NCBI GenBank assembly: GCA_014649355.1 | Contig: BMSW01000006.1 | Coordinates: 1-64,000 of the forward strand | From: Streptomyces althioticus | GTDB lineage: Bacteria > Actinomycetota > Actinomycetes > Streptomycetales > Streptomycetaceae | DNA length: 64,000 nucleotides | Direction of reading: 5' to 3' | Shown: in pieces, positions 41,961 to 49,961 of the stretch | How positions within the stretch are numbered: position 1 is the stretch's first letter | Layout: the number at the start of each line of letters is the position of its first letter | Made by a program: the position numbers and the translations under genes | Notes under the pieces: generated by a model | What the model saw: only the letters and a program-made list of their open reading frames with translations | What the model was told of the DNA's origin: nothing | Databases searched by the model: none

Positions 41961-42980
41961 ATGGCCCAGTCGGTGGGTATCAAGGACGTCGCCCGCGTCG
42001 CCGGAGTCTCCGTCGGCACCGTCTCCAACGTGATCAACCGTCCGGACACGGTCGCCGCCGAGACCCGCGCCCGGGTGCTGTCCGCCATCGACCGGCTCGG
42101 CTACGTCCGCAGCGAGTCCGCCCGCCAGCTGCGCGCCGGACGCAGCCGCATCATGGGCCTGCTCGTCCTCGACATGGGCAACCCCTTCTTCGTCGACGTG
42201 GCGCGCGGCGCCGAGCGGGCCGCCCGCCAGGCCGGCCTCGGCGTCATGGTCTGCAACAGCGCCCAGAGCCCGAGCGAGGAGGCCGAGTACCTGTCCCTCT
42301 TCGCCGAACAGCGCGTACGGGGCGTGCTGCTCACCCCCGCCGACGCCACCGGCCGCACCATCGAGGCGTTCCGCCGCCACGGCATCCCGTTCGTGCTGGT
42401 CGACCGGGTCGCCGAGGGCACCACCGAGTGCTCCGTCTCCGTCGACGACGTGGCCGGCGGCGCCCTGGCCGTGCGACACCTGGTCGACGCAGGGCACCGC
42501 TCCATCGCGTACGTCAGCGGCCCGCCCGGACTCAACCAGGTCCGCGACCGCCGCACCGGCGCGCTCGACGCCCTCGCCGAGGCCGGGCTCGGCCCCGACA
42601 GCCTGCACGAGCTGCCCACCGAGCGGCTCGACGTCGCCGCCGGACGTGACGCCGGAGCCCGCCTCCTCGGTCTGGCCCACCGCCCCACCGCCGTGTTCTG
42701 CGCCAACGACCTGCTCGCCCTCGGCGTGCTCCAGGCGATGTACGCGGCCGGCGTCGGCGTCCCCGACGACCTCGCCATCGTCGGCTACGACGACATCGAG
42801 TTCGCCGCCGCGGCGGCCGTGCCGCTCACCTCCGTGCGCCAGCCCGCCGTCACCATGGGCGCGCTGGCCGCCGAGCTGCTGCTCGAGGAGACCGAGGACA
42901 CCGGCGTCCCGCACGAGCACCGCCGTGTGGTGCTCGCCCCGGAACTGGTCGTACGGCGCTCCAGCCTGTCCGCGCGCTGA
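41961..42980 (+). CDS. rhaR: LacI-family regulator of the rhamnose genes
   Basis: 339 residues. HTH and hinge: GIKDVARVAGVSVGTVSNVI, then RVLSAIDRLGYVRSESARQL and RAGRSRIMGLL. The effector domain contains VLDMGNPFFVDVARGAE and FCANDLLALGVLQAMYAAG. Position at the end of the rhamnose operon and LacI-type TGAAA..TTTCA sites in both rhamnose promoters point to a rhamnose-responsive repressor. ATG with CTGGAGG about 10 nt upstream. Confidence 0.9.
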   Translation: MAQSVGIKDVARVAGVSVGTVSNVINRPDTVAAETRARVLSAIDRLGYVRSESARQLRAGRSRIMGLLVLDMGNPFFVDVARGAERAARQAGLGVMVCNSAQSPSEEAEYLSLFAEQRVRGVLLTPADATGRTIEAFRRHGIPFVLVDRVAEGTTECSVSVDDVAGGALAVRHLVDAGHRSIAYVSGPPGLNQVRDRRTGALDALAEAGLGPDSLHELPTERLDVAAGRDAGARLLGLAHRPTAVFCANDLLALGVLQAMYAAGVGVPDDLAIVGYDDIEFAAAAAVPLTSVRQPAVTMGALAAELLLEETEDTGVPHEHRRVVLAPELVVRRSSLSAR

Positions 42981-43094
42981 CCGACGGAATCGACCGGCAT
43001 TCAGGAACTTTTTCATGATCCCGGGGTCGTTGGCCGAAGGAACATGTGCTGAACTGGGTCGCGGCCCGACAATCCGTTCGTCCCGGGAGTCCCG

Positions 43095-44396
43095 TTGACC
43101 GACACCTACCGCCAGCCCGGAGTGGTCCTCACCGACCGCCGGTTCACCGTGCCCCTCGATCACGACAACCCCTCGGGGGAGACGATCGAGCTGTACGCGC
43201 GCGAGGTCGTCGCCCGGGACAAGGCGGACCGGGACCTGCCCTGGCTGCTGTACCTCCAGGGCGGTCCGGGCTTCGGGGCGAACCGTTTCGTCGGCAAGCC
43301 GGCCTGGCTCGGCCGCGCCCTGGACGACTACCGGGTCCTCCTCCTCGACCAGCGCGGCACCGGCGCCTCCACCCCCGCCAACCGGCAGACGCTCCCCCTG
43401 CGCGGCGGCCCCGCCGAGCAGGCCGACCACCTCACCCACTTCCGCTCCGACGCGATCGTCCGGGACTGCGAGGCCATCCGCCCGCAGGTCACCGGCGGCG
43501 CCCGCTGGACCGTGCTCGGCCAGAGCTTCGGCGGCTTCTGCACCGTCGCCTACCTGTCCCTCGCCCCAGAGGGCCTGGACACCGCCCTGATCACCGGCGG
43601 TCTGCCCTCCCTCGACGCGCACGCCGACGACGTCTACCGGGCCGCCTACCCGCGCATCGAGCGCAAGGTCGCCGCCCACTACGCCCGCTACCCGCAGGAC
43701 GTCGAGCGCGCCCGCCGCATCGCCGACCACCTCCTCACCCACGACGTGGTCCTGCCGAACGGCTACCGGTTCACCGTCGAGGCCTTCCAGTCCCTCGGTC
43801 TGATGCTGGGCGGCGGCGACGGCAGCCACCGCCTGCACTTCCTCCTCGAGGACGCCTTCGTCCCCACCCCGTCCGGCCCCGCTCTCTCGGACGCCTTCCA
43901 GGAGGAGGTCCAGGGCCTGCTGTCCTTCGCCGGACACCCGCTCTACGCGCTGATCCACGAGGCGATCTACGCCCAGGACGCCCGCCCCACCGCCTGGTCC
44001 GCCGAGCGGGTCCGGGCCGAGTTCCCGCAGTTCGACGCGGCAAAGGCCCTCGCCGGCGACCAGCCGGTGCTGTTCACCGGCGAGACGATCCACCCCTGGA
44101 CGTTCGAGTGCGACCCGGCGCTGCGCCCCCTGCGCGAGACCGCGGAACTCCTCGCCGCCCGCACCGACTGGACCCCGCTGTACGACCCGGCCCGCCTGGC
44201 CGCCAACGAGGTCCCGGCCGCCGCAGCCGTCTACCACGACGACATGTACGTCGACACCGCGCACTCCCTGGCCACCGCCCGGGCGGTCCGCGGCCTGCGC
44301 ACCTGGGTGACCGACGAGTTCGAGCACGACGGCGTCCGCGCGGGAGGCCCCCGCGTCCTGGACCGTCTGCTCGCCCTCGCCCGCGGGGACGCCTGA
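43095..44396 (+). CDS. Alpha/beta-hydrolase, proline iminopeptidase-like
   Basis: A 433-residue S33-family hydrolase. Oxyanion block LLYLQGGPGFG (HGGPG type), DQRGTGAS, nucleophile elbow LGQSFGGFCTVAYLS, and the acid/His region with VYHDDMYVDT near the C-terminus; the usual catalytic His position is not obvious there, so activity is likely but not certain. Cytosolic aminopeptidases of this group release N-terminal proline. TTG start at 43095 with GGGAG 5-6 nt upstream. The last codons lie in a 16-bp tandem repeat. Confidence 0.88.
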   Translation: MTDTYRQPGVVLTDRRFTVPLDHDNPSGETIELYAREVVARDKADRDLPWLLYLQGGPGFGANRFVGKPAWLGRALDDYRVLLLDQRGTGASTPANRQTLPLRGGPAEQADHLTHFRSDAIVRDCEAIRPQVTGGARWTVLGQSFGGFCTVAYLSLAPEGLDTALITGGLPSLDAHADDVYRAAYPRIERKVAAHYARYPQDVERARRIADHLLTHDVVLPNGYRFTVEAFQSLGLMLGGGDGSHRLHFLLEDAFVPTPSGPALSDAFQEEVQGLLSFAGHPLYALIHEAIYAQDARPTAWSAERVRAEFPQFDAAKALAGDQPVLFTGETIHPWTFECDPALRPLRETAELLAARTDWTPLYDPARLAANEVPAAAAVYHDDMYVDTAHSLATARAVRGLRTWVTDEFEHDGVRAGGPRVLDRLLALARGDA

Positions 44397-44429
44397 CGGC
44401 GGGGACGCCTGACCGCGGGGACGCCTGAC
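44383..44429. repeat. Three tandem 16-bp repeats overlapping a gene end
   Basis: GCGGGGACGCCTGAC occurs at 44383-44397, 44399-44413 and 44415-44429, exact copies with 16-bp period. Copy 1 contains the hydrolase stop codon (44394-44396). Copy number is likely variable. Confidence 0.85.
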
Positions 44430-44491
44430 CGCGAGGAGGTCCGACCGCGCGCCCCCGTGCACTGTCGGTGCCGGGGGTTAACCTGCGGAGC

Positions 44492-45235
44492 ATGACCGAG
44501 CCGACGATCAGTCAACTCCAGCCCATGCCCGACGACTGGCAGCGCGCTCTGGCCGTGGTCGCCCACCCCGACGACCTGGAGTACGGCTGCGCGGCGGCCG
44601 TCGCCGCCTGGACCGACGCGGGCCGCGAGGTCTCCTACGTGCTGGCGACCCGCGGCGAGGCGGGCATCGACACGCTGGAGCCGGCCAGGTGCGGGCCGCT
44701 CCGGGAGCTCGAACAGCGGGCGAGCGCGGCCGTGGTGGGCGTGTCCGAGGTCGCGTTCCTGGACCACGCGGACGGCGTCGTCGAGTACGGCCCCGCCCTC
44801 CGCCGGGACATCGCGGCGGCGATCCGGCGCCACCGGCCCGAGCTGGTCGTCACGCTGAACCACCGGGACACCTGGGGCGGCACCGCGTGGAACACGCCGG
44901 ACCACGTGGCCGTCGGCCGCGCCACGCTCGACGCGGCCGGTGACGCCGGCAACCGCTGGATCTTCCCCGAGCTGACCGAGCAGGGGCTTCAGCCCTGGGA
45001 CGGTGTGCGCTGGGTGGCGGTCGCCGGTTCGAGCTCGCCCACCCACGCGGTGGACGCGACCGCCGGGCTGGAGCGGGCGGTGCGCTCCCTGCTGGAGCAC
45101 CGCACCTACATCGAGGCGCTCACCGACGAGGACCCGGAGACGTACGCGCGCACGTTGCTGACCGGCTTCGCCGAGGAGACGGGGAAGCGGTTCGGGAGCC
45201 GCCCGGCGGTCCCCTTCGAGCTGTTCCCGAGGTGA
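44492..45235 (+). CDS. PIG-L family deacetylase
   Basis: 247 residues. VVAHPDDLEYGCAAAVAAW carries the zinc-binding HPDD motif; TRGEAGID and NHRDTWGG..NTPDHVAVGR supply the remaining family blocks. Relatives remove acetyl from GlcNAc-type substrates (mycothiol MshB/Mca, teicoplanin deacetylase); substrate here unknown. The following sigma-factor gene overlaps it by 4 bp, so the two are translationally coupled. GGAG is very close to the ATG. Confidence 0.88.
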   Translation: MTEPTISQLQPMPDDWQRALAVVAHPDDLEYGCAAAVAAWTDAGREVSYVLATRGEAGIDTLEPARCGPLRELEQRASAAVVGVSEVAFLDHADGVVEYGPALRRDIAAAIRRHRPELVVTLNHRDTWGGTAWNTPDHVAVGRATLDAAGDAGNRWIFPELTEQGLQPWDGVRWVAVAGSSSPTHAVDATAGLERAVRSLLEHRTYIEALTDEDPETYARTLLTGFAEETGKRFGSRPAVPFELFPR

Positions 45236-46149
45236 GCGCCGTGGGGGAGGACGGGGAACTGCTCGCGCGGAGCTTCGAGGAGCACCGCGCCCACCTCAAG
45301 GCGGTGGCCTACCGCATGCTCGGCTCGCTCGCCGAGGCGGAGGACGCCGTGCAGGAGGCGTGGCTGCGGCTGGGCCGCGTGAAGCCCGGCGAGATCGACA
45401 ACCTGGGCGGCTGGCTCACCACGGTGACCGGCCGCATCTGCCTGGACCTGCTGCGCTCGCGCACGGCGCGCCGGGAGCAGCCGATGGACGACACGTTCGT
45501 CCCCGACCCGGTGATCCGGCCGCTCTCCCGCGTCGACCCGGAACAGCAGGCGCTGGAGGCCGACTCGGTGGGCATCGCCCTGCTGGTCGTCATGGAGACC
45601 CTCCATCCCGACGAGCGGCTGGCGTTCGTGCTGCACGACCTGTTCGCCGTGCCCTTCGACGACATCGCCCCGGTGCTGGAACGCACCCCGGCCGCGACAC
45701 GGCAGCTCGCCAGCAGGGCCCGCCGCCGGGTCCGCGACACCGCCCCGCCGTCCGACCCGGACACCGCCCGTCAGCGGGAAGCCCTCGACGCGTTCCGCGC
45801 CGCCGCGCGCACCGGCGACTTCGAGGCGCTGCTCGCCGTGCTCCACCCGGACGTGGTGCTGCGCGCGGACGCGGGCGCACTCGTCCAGGGCGTGGCGGGG
45901 TCCAAGCGGCTCCAGGGCGCGCGGCGCGTCGCCGAGTCGGCGATGCTCTTCTCCCGCTACAACGCGACCGCCCGCATGGTCCTGGTCAACGACGCCCCGG
46001 GCCTGGTCGGCGTGGCCGACGGCCGCGTCGGCTCGGTCCTGACGGCCACGGTCCACGAGGGCCGCATCACGGCCCTCTACATCCTGGCGGACCCGGAGCG
46101 GCTGCGGGGTCTGACACTTCCTGACGAGGAGGACTCCCACCATGTCTGA
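45232..46149 (+). CDS. ECF sigma factor with C-terminal SnoaL-like domain (ECF41/SigJ-like)
   Basis: 305 residues. Sigma region 2 (EEHRAHLKAVAYRMLGSLAE AEDAVQEAW), the family signature WLTTVTGRICLDLLRSR, region 4 (ERLAFVLHDLFAVPFDDIAP) and then a SnoaL-like domain from about 190 (REALDAFRAAARTGDFEALLAVL) that in this group replaces a separate anti-sigma factor. The GTG overlaps the deacetylase stop (GTGA) and its own 3' end overlaps the hydrolase gene by 8 bp. It may drive its own operon; the promoter motif was not found. Confidence 0.88.
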   Translation: MSAVGEDGELLARSFEEHRAHLKAVAYRMLGSLAEAEDAVQEAWLRLGRVKPGEIDNLGGWLTTVTGRICLDLLRSRTARREQPMDDTFVPDPVIRPLSRVDPEQQALEADSVGIALLVVMETLHPDERLAFVLHDLFAVPFDDIAPVLERTPAATRQLASRARRRVRDTAPPSDPDTARQREALDAFRAAARTGDFEALLAVLHPDVVLRADAGALVQGVAGSKRLQGARRVAESAMLFSRYNATARMVLVNDAPGLVGVADGRVGSVLTATVHEGRITALYILADPERLRGLTLPDEEDSHHV

Positions 46150-46912
46150 CGGACGCCTCGACCTCACGGTCCTGGGTTGCGCGACGCCCTACCCGGCCGC
46201 GGACAACCCGTGCTCCGGCTATCTGGTGTCGAGCGGCGGCGCCCGGGTCTGGATGGACGCGGGCAGCGGGACGCTCGGCCCGCTCCAGCGGTACGTGAGG
46301 CTGGACGAGCTCGACGCGATCTGGATATCCCATCTCCACGCCGACCACAGCGCGGACCTGCTCACCGCCTACGACGGCCTCCTGTTCGCGGACATCGACC
46401 TCGCGTCGCCGATCCCGCTCTACGGCCCGCCCGGGACCGCGGACCGCCTGGCCCACTTCCTCACCAACACCCCGGCCCGCAGCCCGGTCGAATCCGCCTT
46501 CGCCGTGACCGAGTTGCACGACGGCCACCGGACGACGGTCGGCCCGCTCCGGCTGACCAGCCGGGCGGTGGCCCACGGCATCCCCGCCTTCGCCGTGCGC
46601 ATCGAGACGGCGGGAGCGTCCCTCGTCTACTCCGGGGACACGGCCCCGTGCCCGAGCCTCACGGAGCTGGCCGAGGGGTGCGACGTGCTGCTGTGCGAGG
46701 CGGAGAGCGACCGGCCGCCGTCCGAGGGTGAACAGGTGCACCACACCCCCGAGGACTGCGGGGACACGGCCCGCACGTCCGGAGCGGCCCGCCTGATCGT
46801 CACGCACGTCGGCCGCTTCCTGACACCGCGGCAGGCGGTCGCCCGCGCCGCGACCCGCTTCGACGGCCCGGTCGACCACGCGGCGCCCGGCGTCACGTAC
46901 TCAATCGGCTAG
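46142..46912 (+). CDS. Metallo-beta-lactamase-fold hydrolase (RNase Z-like)
   Basis: 256 residues. The zinc signature is SHLHADHS (HxHxDH); other ligand regions are AVAHGIPAFAVR, YSGDTAPC and LIVTHVG. ATP-independent phosphodiesterase or lactonase activities occur in this group; substrate unknown. Coupled to the sigma factor upstream (8-bp overlap) and overlapping the convergent P450 gene by 12 bp. Confidence 0.88.
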   Translation: MSDGRLDLTVLGCATPYPAADNPCSGYLVSSGGARVWMDAGSGTLGPLQRYVRLDELDAIWISHLHADHSADLLTAYDGLLFADIDLASPIPLYGPPGTADRLAHFLTNTPARSPVESAFAVTELHDGHRTTVGPLRLTSRAVAHGIPAFAVRIETAGASLVYSGDTAPCPSLTELAEGCDVLLCEAESDRPPSEGEQVHHTPEDCGDTARTSGAARLIVTHVGRFLTPRQAVARAATRFDGPVDHAAPGVTYSIG

Positions 46913-48418
46913 ACCACCGGAGCCCCGGGACGCCGTCCCGCTGTCCGTCCGCTGTGCGGGGATGTCCGGGCGTGCCGCACTTCGCCGGGCCGGGCGCAGT
47001 CGCAGGTTCTCCGGCATGAACGTGAGCCGTTCCGTCACGCGGAGGCGGTACGACGGGTCCGGGCGCAGGTCGTAGCGGCGGAGGAGCAGGCCCAGCACCA
47101 AGGTCGCCTCGTGCAGGGCGAACTGGCGGCCGATGCAGGCGCGGGCGCCCGTGCCGAAGGGTTTGTAGGTGTGGGGCGGGCGGGAGCGTACCGCCGCCGA
47201 GTCGAAGCGGTCCGGGTCGAAGCGGTCGGCGTCCGCGCCCCAGACCTCGGGGTCCCGGTGCAGCATCGGGATCAGCACCATCGTCCACGCGCCCCGCCGC
47301 ATCGGGTGCTCGTCCGCCAGCACCGTGTCCCGCGTCGCCTCACGCGAGTACGCCGGCGCCGTCGGCCACAGCCGCAGCGACTCGTCGAGGACACGGCGGA
47401 CGTACCGGAGGCGGGCGACCTGCTCGTAGGCGGGCGTGTCCGTGTCGCCCCAGACGCGGTCCACCTCGGCGCGGGCGCGGTCCGCCACGTCCGGGTGGAG
47501 GGACAGGTAATGGAGGGCGAAGGACAGGGCGCCGGAGGTGGTCTCGTGACCGGCCACCAGGAACGTGATGACCTGGCGGCGCACGTTCTCCGCAGACAGC
47601 CGCTCCCCGGTGTCCGGGTGCGCCGTCTCCAGCATCCGGTCCAGCAGATCGCCGTCCGCGTGCCCGTCCGCACGCCGTCGGCGGACCACTGCGTCGACGA
47701 TGTGGCCCAGCCGTGCGATGTCGTCGGCGTTGCGCCGGTTCGCCCGGCGCAGCAGCAGCGGAGCCAGCGGCGGCGGCACGTTGTTCAGACGCTGCGCGTG
47801 GGACAGCGTGCCGACCATCGCCGTGACGAACGGGTGCGGGCGTGCCCGTTCGAACGAGCCGAAGTCGTGCCCGAACCCGGTGCGCGCGATCGTCTCCAGC
47901 GTCAGCTTGGTCATGTCGCCGGGCACGTCCACCCACCGGCCGTCCGCCGCCGCGCGGTCCCAGTGCTCGGTCAGGCGCGCCGCCACCGACAGCATCATCG
48001 GGTGGTACCCGGCCATCGCCTCACGGCTGAACCCGGGCGCCAGCACGTCGTGCGCCAACTGCCAGTTGGGTTCGTGGTTGTACGCGGTGAACAGCCCGTC
48101 GCCCGCGAGCGGGCGGAGGTTGGCCACGCCCAGCCCCACGTGCTTGGCGAACCGCGACTCGTCGGTCAGGTCGGCCACCAGCCCGGCGCCCCAGGTGAAC
48201 ACGAACTCCCGGCCGAAGGCCCGGCGTCGGAAGATCGGGCCCAGCTGCCGGGCCATGCGCACCGAGTCCTGGACGGGCGTGCGTCTGCTCGCCCCGACGA
48301 CGTCGCCCAGCAGCGGCAGCCGGTGCGGCGGGTGCGGTATGCGGTGCAGTGCGGGCCAGCCCTGCTCCGCGCTGCGGAATCCCTTCGGCACAGCGGCCCG
48401 TGCCGTCGTCTCCGCCAT
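46901..48418 (-). CDS. Stand-alone CYP102-type cytochrome P450
   Basis: 505 residues. I-helix AGHETTSGALSFALHYLSLH, ExxR in LDESLRLWPTAPAYSREA, and heme-binding FGTGARACIGRQFALHEATL are very close to the heme domain of P450 BM3. FGREFVFTWG..ESRFAKHVG and GDGLFTAYNHEPNWQLAHDV also align with it. The FMN/FAD reductase half of BM3 is absent: the protein ends about 25 residues after the heme domain, so it needs external redox partners. Fatty-acid hydroxylation is the likely reaction class. ATG with AAGGAG 7 nt upstream; divergent TetR gene. Confidence 0.9.
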   Translation of the reverse strand: MAETTARAAVPKGFRSAEQGWPALHRIPHPPHRLPLLGDVVGASRRTPVQDSVRMARQLGPIFRRRAFGREFVFTWGAGLVADLTDESRFAKHVGLGVANLRPLAGDGLFTAYNHEPNWQLAHDVLAPGFSREAMAGYHPMMLSVAARLTEHWDRAAADGRWVDVPGDMTKLTLETIARTGFGHDFGSFERARPHPFVTAMVGTLSHAQRLNNVPPPLAPLLLRRANRRNADDIARLGHIVDAVVRRRRADGHADGDLLDRMLETAHPDTGERLSAENVRRQVITFLVAGHETTSGALSFALHYLSLHPDVADRARAEVDRVWGDTDTPAYEQVARLRYVRRVLDESLRLWPTAPAYSREATRDTVLADEHPMRRGAWTMVLIPMLHRDPEVWGADADRFDPDRFDSAAVRSRPPHTYKPFGTGARACIGRQFALHEATLVLGLLLRRYDLRPDPSYRLRVTERLTFMPENLRLRPARRSAARPDIPAQRTDSGTASRGSGGLAD

Positions 48419-48491
48419 GACGCGGTCTCCTTCGGTCCGGCGAGCGAGTGGCGACGTGTTGCACATGAGTTCAATAACGCGGTCACAGTCT

Positions 48492-48508
48492 GGTCCGGCC
48501 GCCGGACC
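48492..48508. promoter_or_regulatory. Operator-like repeat GGTCCGG-CCG-CCGGACC
   Basis: Perfect 7-bp inverted repeat in the 111-bp divergent region between the P450 gene and the TetR gene, 22 bp before the TetR ATG. Likely TetR site controlling both genes. Confidence 0.65.
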
Positions 48509-48529
48509 GGCGTCAACTACAGTGCGGGA

Positions 48530-49138
48530 ATGGCCGTGGACCAGGGCGGGCGCGCGCGCCGCCGGCTCAGCACCGAGGAGCGCCGGGAGCAACTGCTGGC
48601 CGTAGGTGCGCGGTTGTTCTCCGAGAGCCCGTACGACGAGGTGTGGATCGAGCAGGTCGCCGAGATCGCCGGGGTGTCGCGCGGACTGCTCTACCACTAC
48701 TTCCCGGCCAAACGGGACTTCTTCGCGGCCGTGGTGGAGCGCGAGAGCGAGCGGATGCTCCGTATGACGGCGCCCGTGCCGGGCGTCCCGGTGCGGGCGC
48801 AGCTCGCCGCCGGGCTCGACGCCTATCTGGAGTACGTCGAGTCCCACGCGCACGGCTACCGCGCCTTCCACCGCGCCGACGCGGCGGGGGACCAGGCGGT
48901 GCGGAGGGTCTACCGGCGGGCGCTGGCCGCGCAGGAGCGGCAGATCCTGGCCGCGCTCGCCGCCGACCCCGAGTTCGGGCCGGTGCTGGAAAACCGGCCG
49001 GATATCCGGCTCGCGGTGCGCGGCTGGCTGGCGTTCACCACGGCGGTCTGTCTGGAGTGGCTGCGCGGGGCGAGGCTGGGGCGCGAGCAGGTGCGGGACC
49101 TGTGCGCGCGCGCCCTGTTGGGCCTTCTCGCTCCCTGA
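48530..49138 (+). CDS. TetR-family regulator divergent from the P450 gene
   Basis: 202 residues. HTH TEERREQLLAVGARLFSESP, EQVAEIAGVSRGLLYHYFPAK; ligand domain with YVESHAHGYRAFHRA. The arrangement mirrors the Bacillus BM3 P450 and its BM3R1 repressor. ATG 48530 has no ribosome site and a TACAGT -10-like element 8 nt upstream, so a leaderless transcript is plausible. Confidence 0.9.
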   Translation: MAVDQGGRARRRLSTEERREQLLAVGARLFSESPYDEVWIEQVAEIAGVSRGLLYHYFPAKRDFFAAVVERESERMLRMTAPVPGVPVRAQLAAGLDAYLEYVESHAHGYRAFHRADAAGDQAVRRVYRRALAAQERQILAALAADPEFGPVLENRPDIRLAVRGWLAFTTAVCLEWLRGARLGREQVRDLCARALLGLLAP

Positions 49139-49201
49139 CCGCGCGGAAAGCTTCCGAAAAGATCGAAGGGCCGGTTGGCGCCCGCCCCGATCTTCGATAG
49201 G

Positions 49202-49220
49202 TTAGGCAAGGCTTACCTAA
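49202..49220. promoter_or_regulatory. Iron box (DmdR1/IdeR/DtxR operator)
   Basis: TTAGGCAAGGCTTACCTAA matches the 19-bp actinobacterial iron-box consensus (TTAGG-TTAGGCT-ACCTAA type) in all outer positions. It ends 12 nt before the ATG at 49233 and just ahead of its ribosome site, so the iron-loaded repressor would block this gene. Confidence 0.85.
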
Positions 49221-49232
49221 TAGGAGGTTGGG

Positions 49233-49961
49233 ATGGGTGACCACACGCACGGCTGGGCCGCCGCGCCGGGCGCGGCCGAGCGGGCCCGCTCCGTGCTCGC
49301 CGCCGCATGGTCCTGCACGGTGACCGCGGAGGGCACCCGCGAGGAGCTGGTCGGCGCGCACACCGTCACGGACGACGGGACGGTGCTGCTGGACGTGCCC
49401 GAGGACGGCGCCCTGCTCGCCGCCGCGATCTGCGCACCGCGCGGAGAGCCGTCCGCCGTGCTGGAGTTCGCCGACGTCGCGCCCGTCCCCGTGCGCGACC
49501 GCGTCCGCTCCCGGGTGTGGCTCGCCGGATGGTTCTCCGTCGAGGGCGGCAGGATCGCCCTGCGGCCCAGCCGCGTGGTCCTCCGCAGGCCCTCCGGCGC
49601 GCTGACGGTCGGCGCCGACGAGTTCGCCGCCGCCGCGCCCGACCCGCTGGCCGGCGCCGAGGCACGGCTGCTGACCCACCTCGCGGACTGCCACGCCGAC
49701 GCCGTCGACCGGCTCACCCGTCTCGTGGACCCGGAGAGCCTCCAGGGCGCGGTCCGGGTGCGGCCGCTCGCCGTGGACCGCCACGGGCTGACGCTGCGGA
49801 TCGAACGCGCCCGCACCGACGGCGACGTACGGCTGCCCTTCCACGCGCCCGCCGACGACGTCGCACAGCTCACCGAGCGCATGCACGTGCTGCTCTCCCA
49901 GGCGGCCGCCGCCTCCTGCCCCCGGCCGCTACAGCGGCAGCGCGCAGACGGCGACGGGTGA
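49233..49961 (+). CDS. DUF2470 domain protein, iron-regulated
   Basis: 242 residues. The C-terminal DUF2470 module (about 145-230; LLTHLADCHADAVDRLTRLV, then HGLTLRIERARTDGDVRLPF) also forms the C-terminus of HugZ/HutZ heme-degrading proteins. The N-terminal half (CTVTAEGTREELVGAHTVTD, VLEFADVAPVPVRDRVRSRV) is split-barrel-like. A role in heme or siderophore-related iron use is inferred from the iron box. ATG with AGGAGG 5-6 nt upstream. Its 3' end overlaps the convergent lactonase-like gene by 33 bp. Confidence 0.85.
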   Translation: MGDHTHGWAAAPGAAERARSVLAAAWSCTVTAEGTREELVGAHTVTDDGTVLLDVPEDGALLAAAICAPRGEPSAVLEFADVAPVPVRDRVRSRVWLAGWFSVEGGRIALRPSRVVLRRPSGALTVGADEFAAAAPDPLAGAEARLLTHLADCHADAVDRLTRLVDPESLQGAVRVRPLAVDRHGLTLRIERARTDGDVRLPFHAPADDVAQLTERMHVLLSQAAAASCPRPLQRQRADGDG

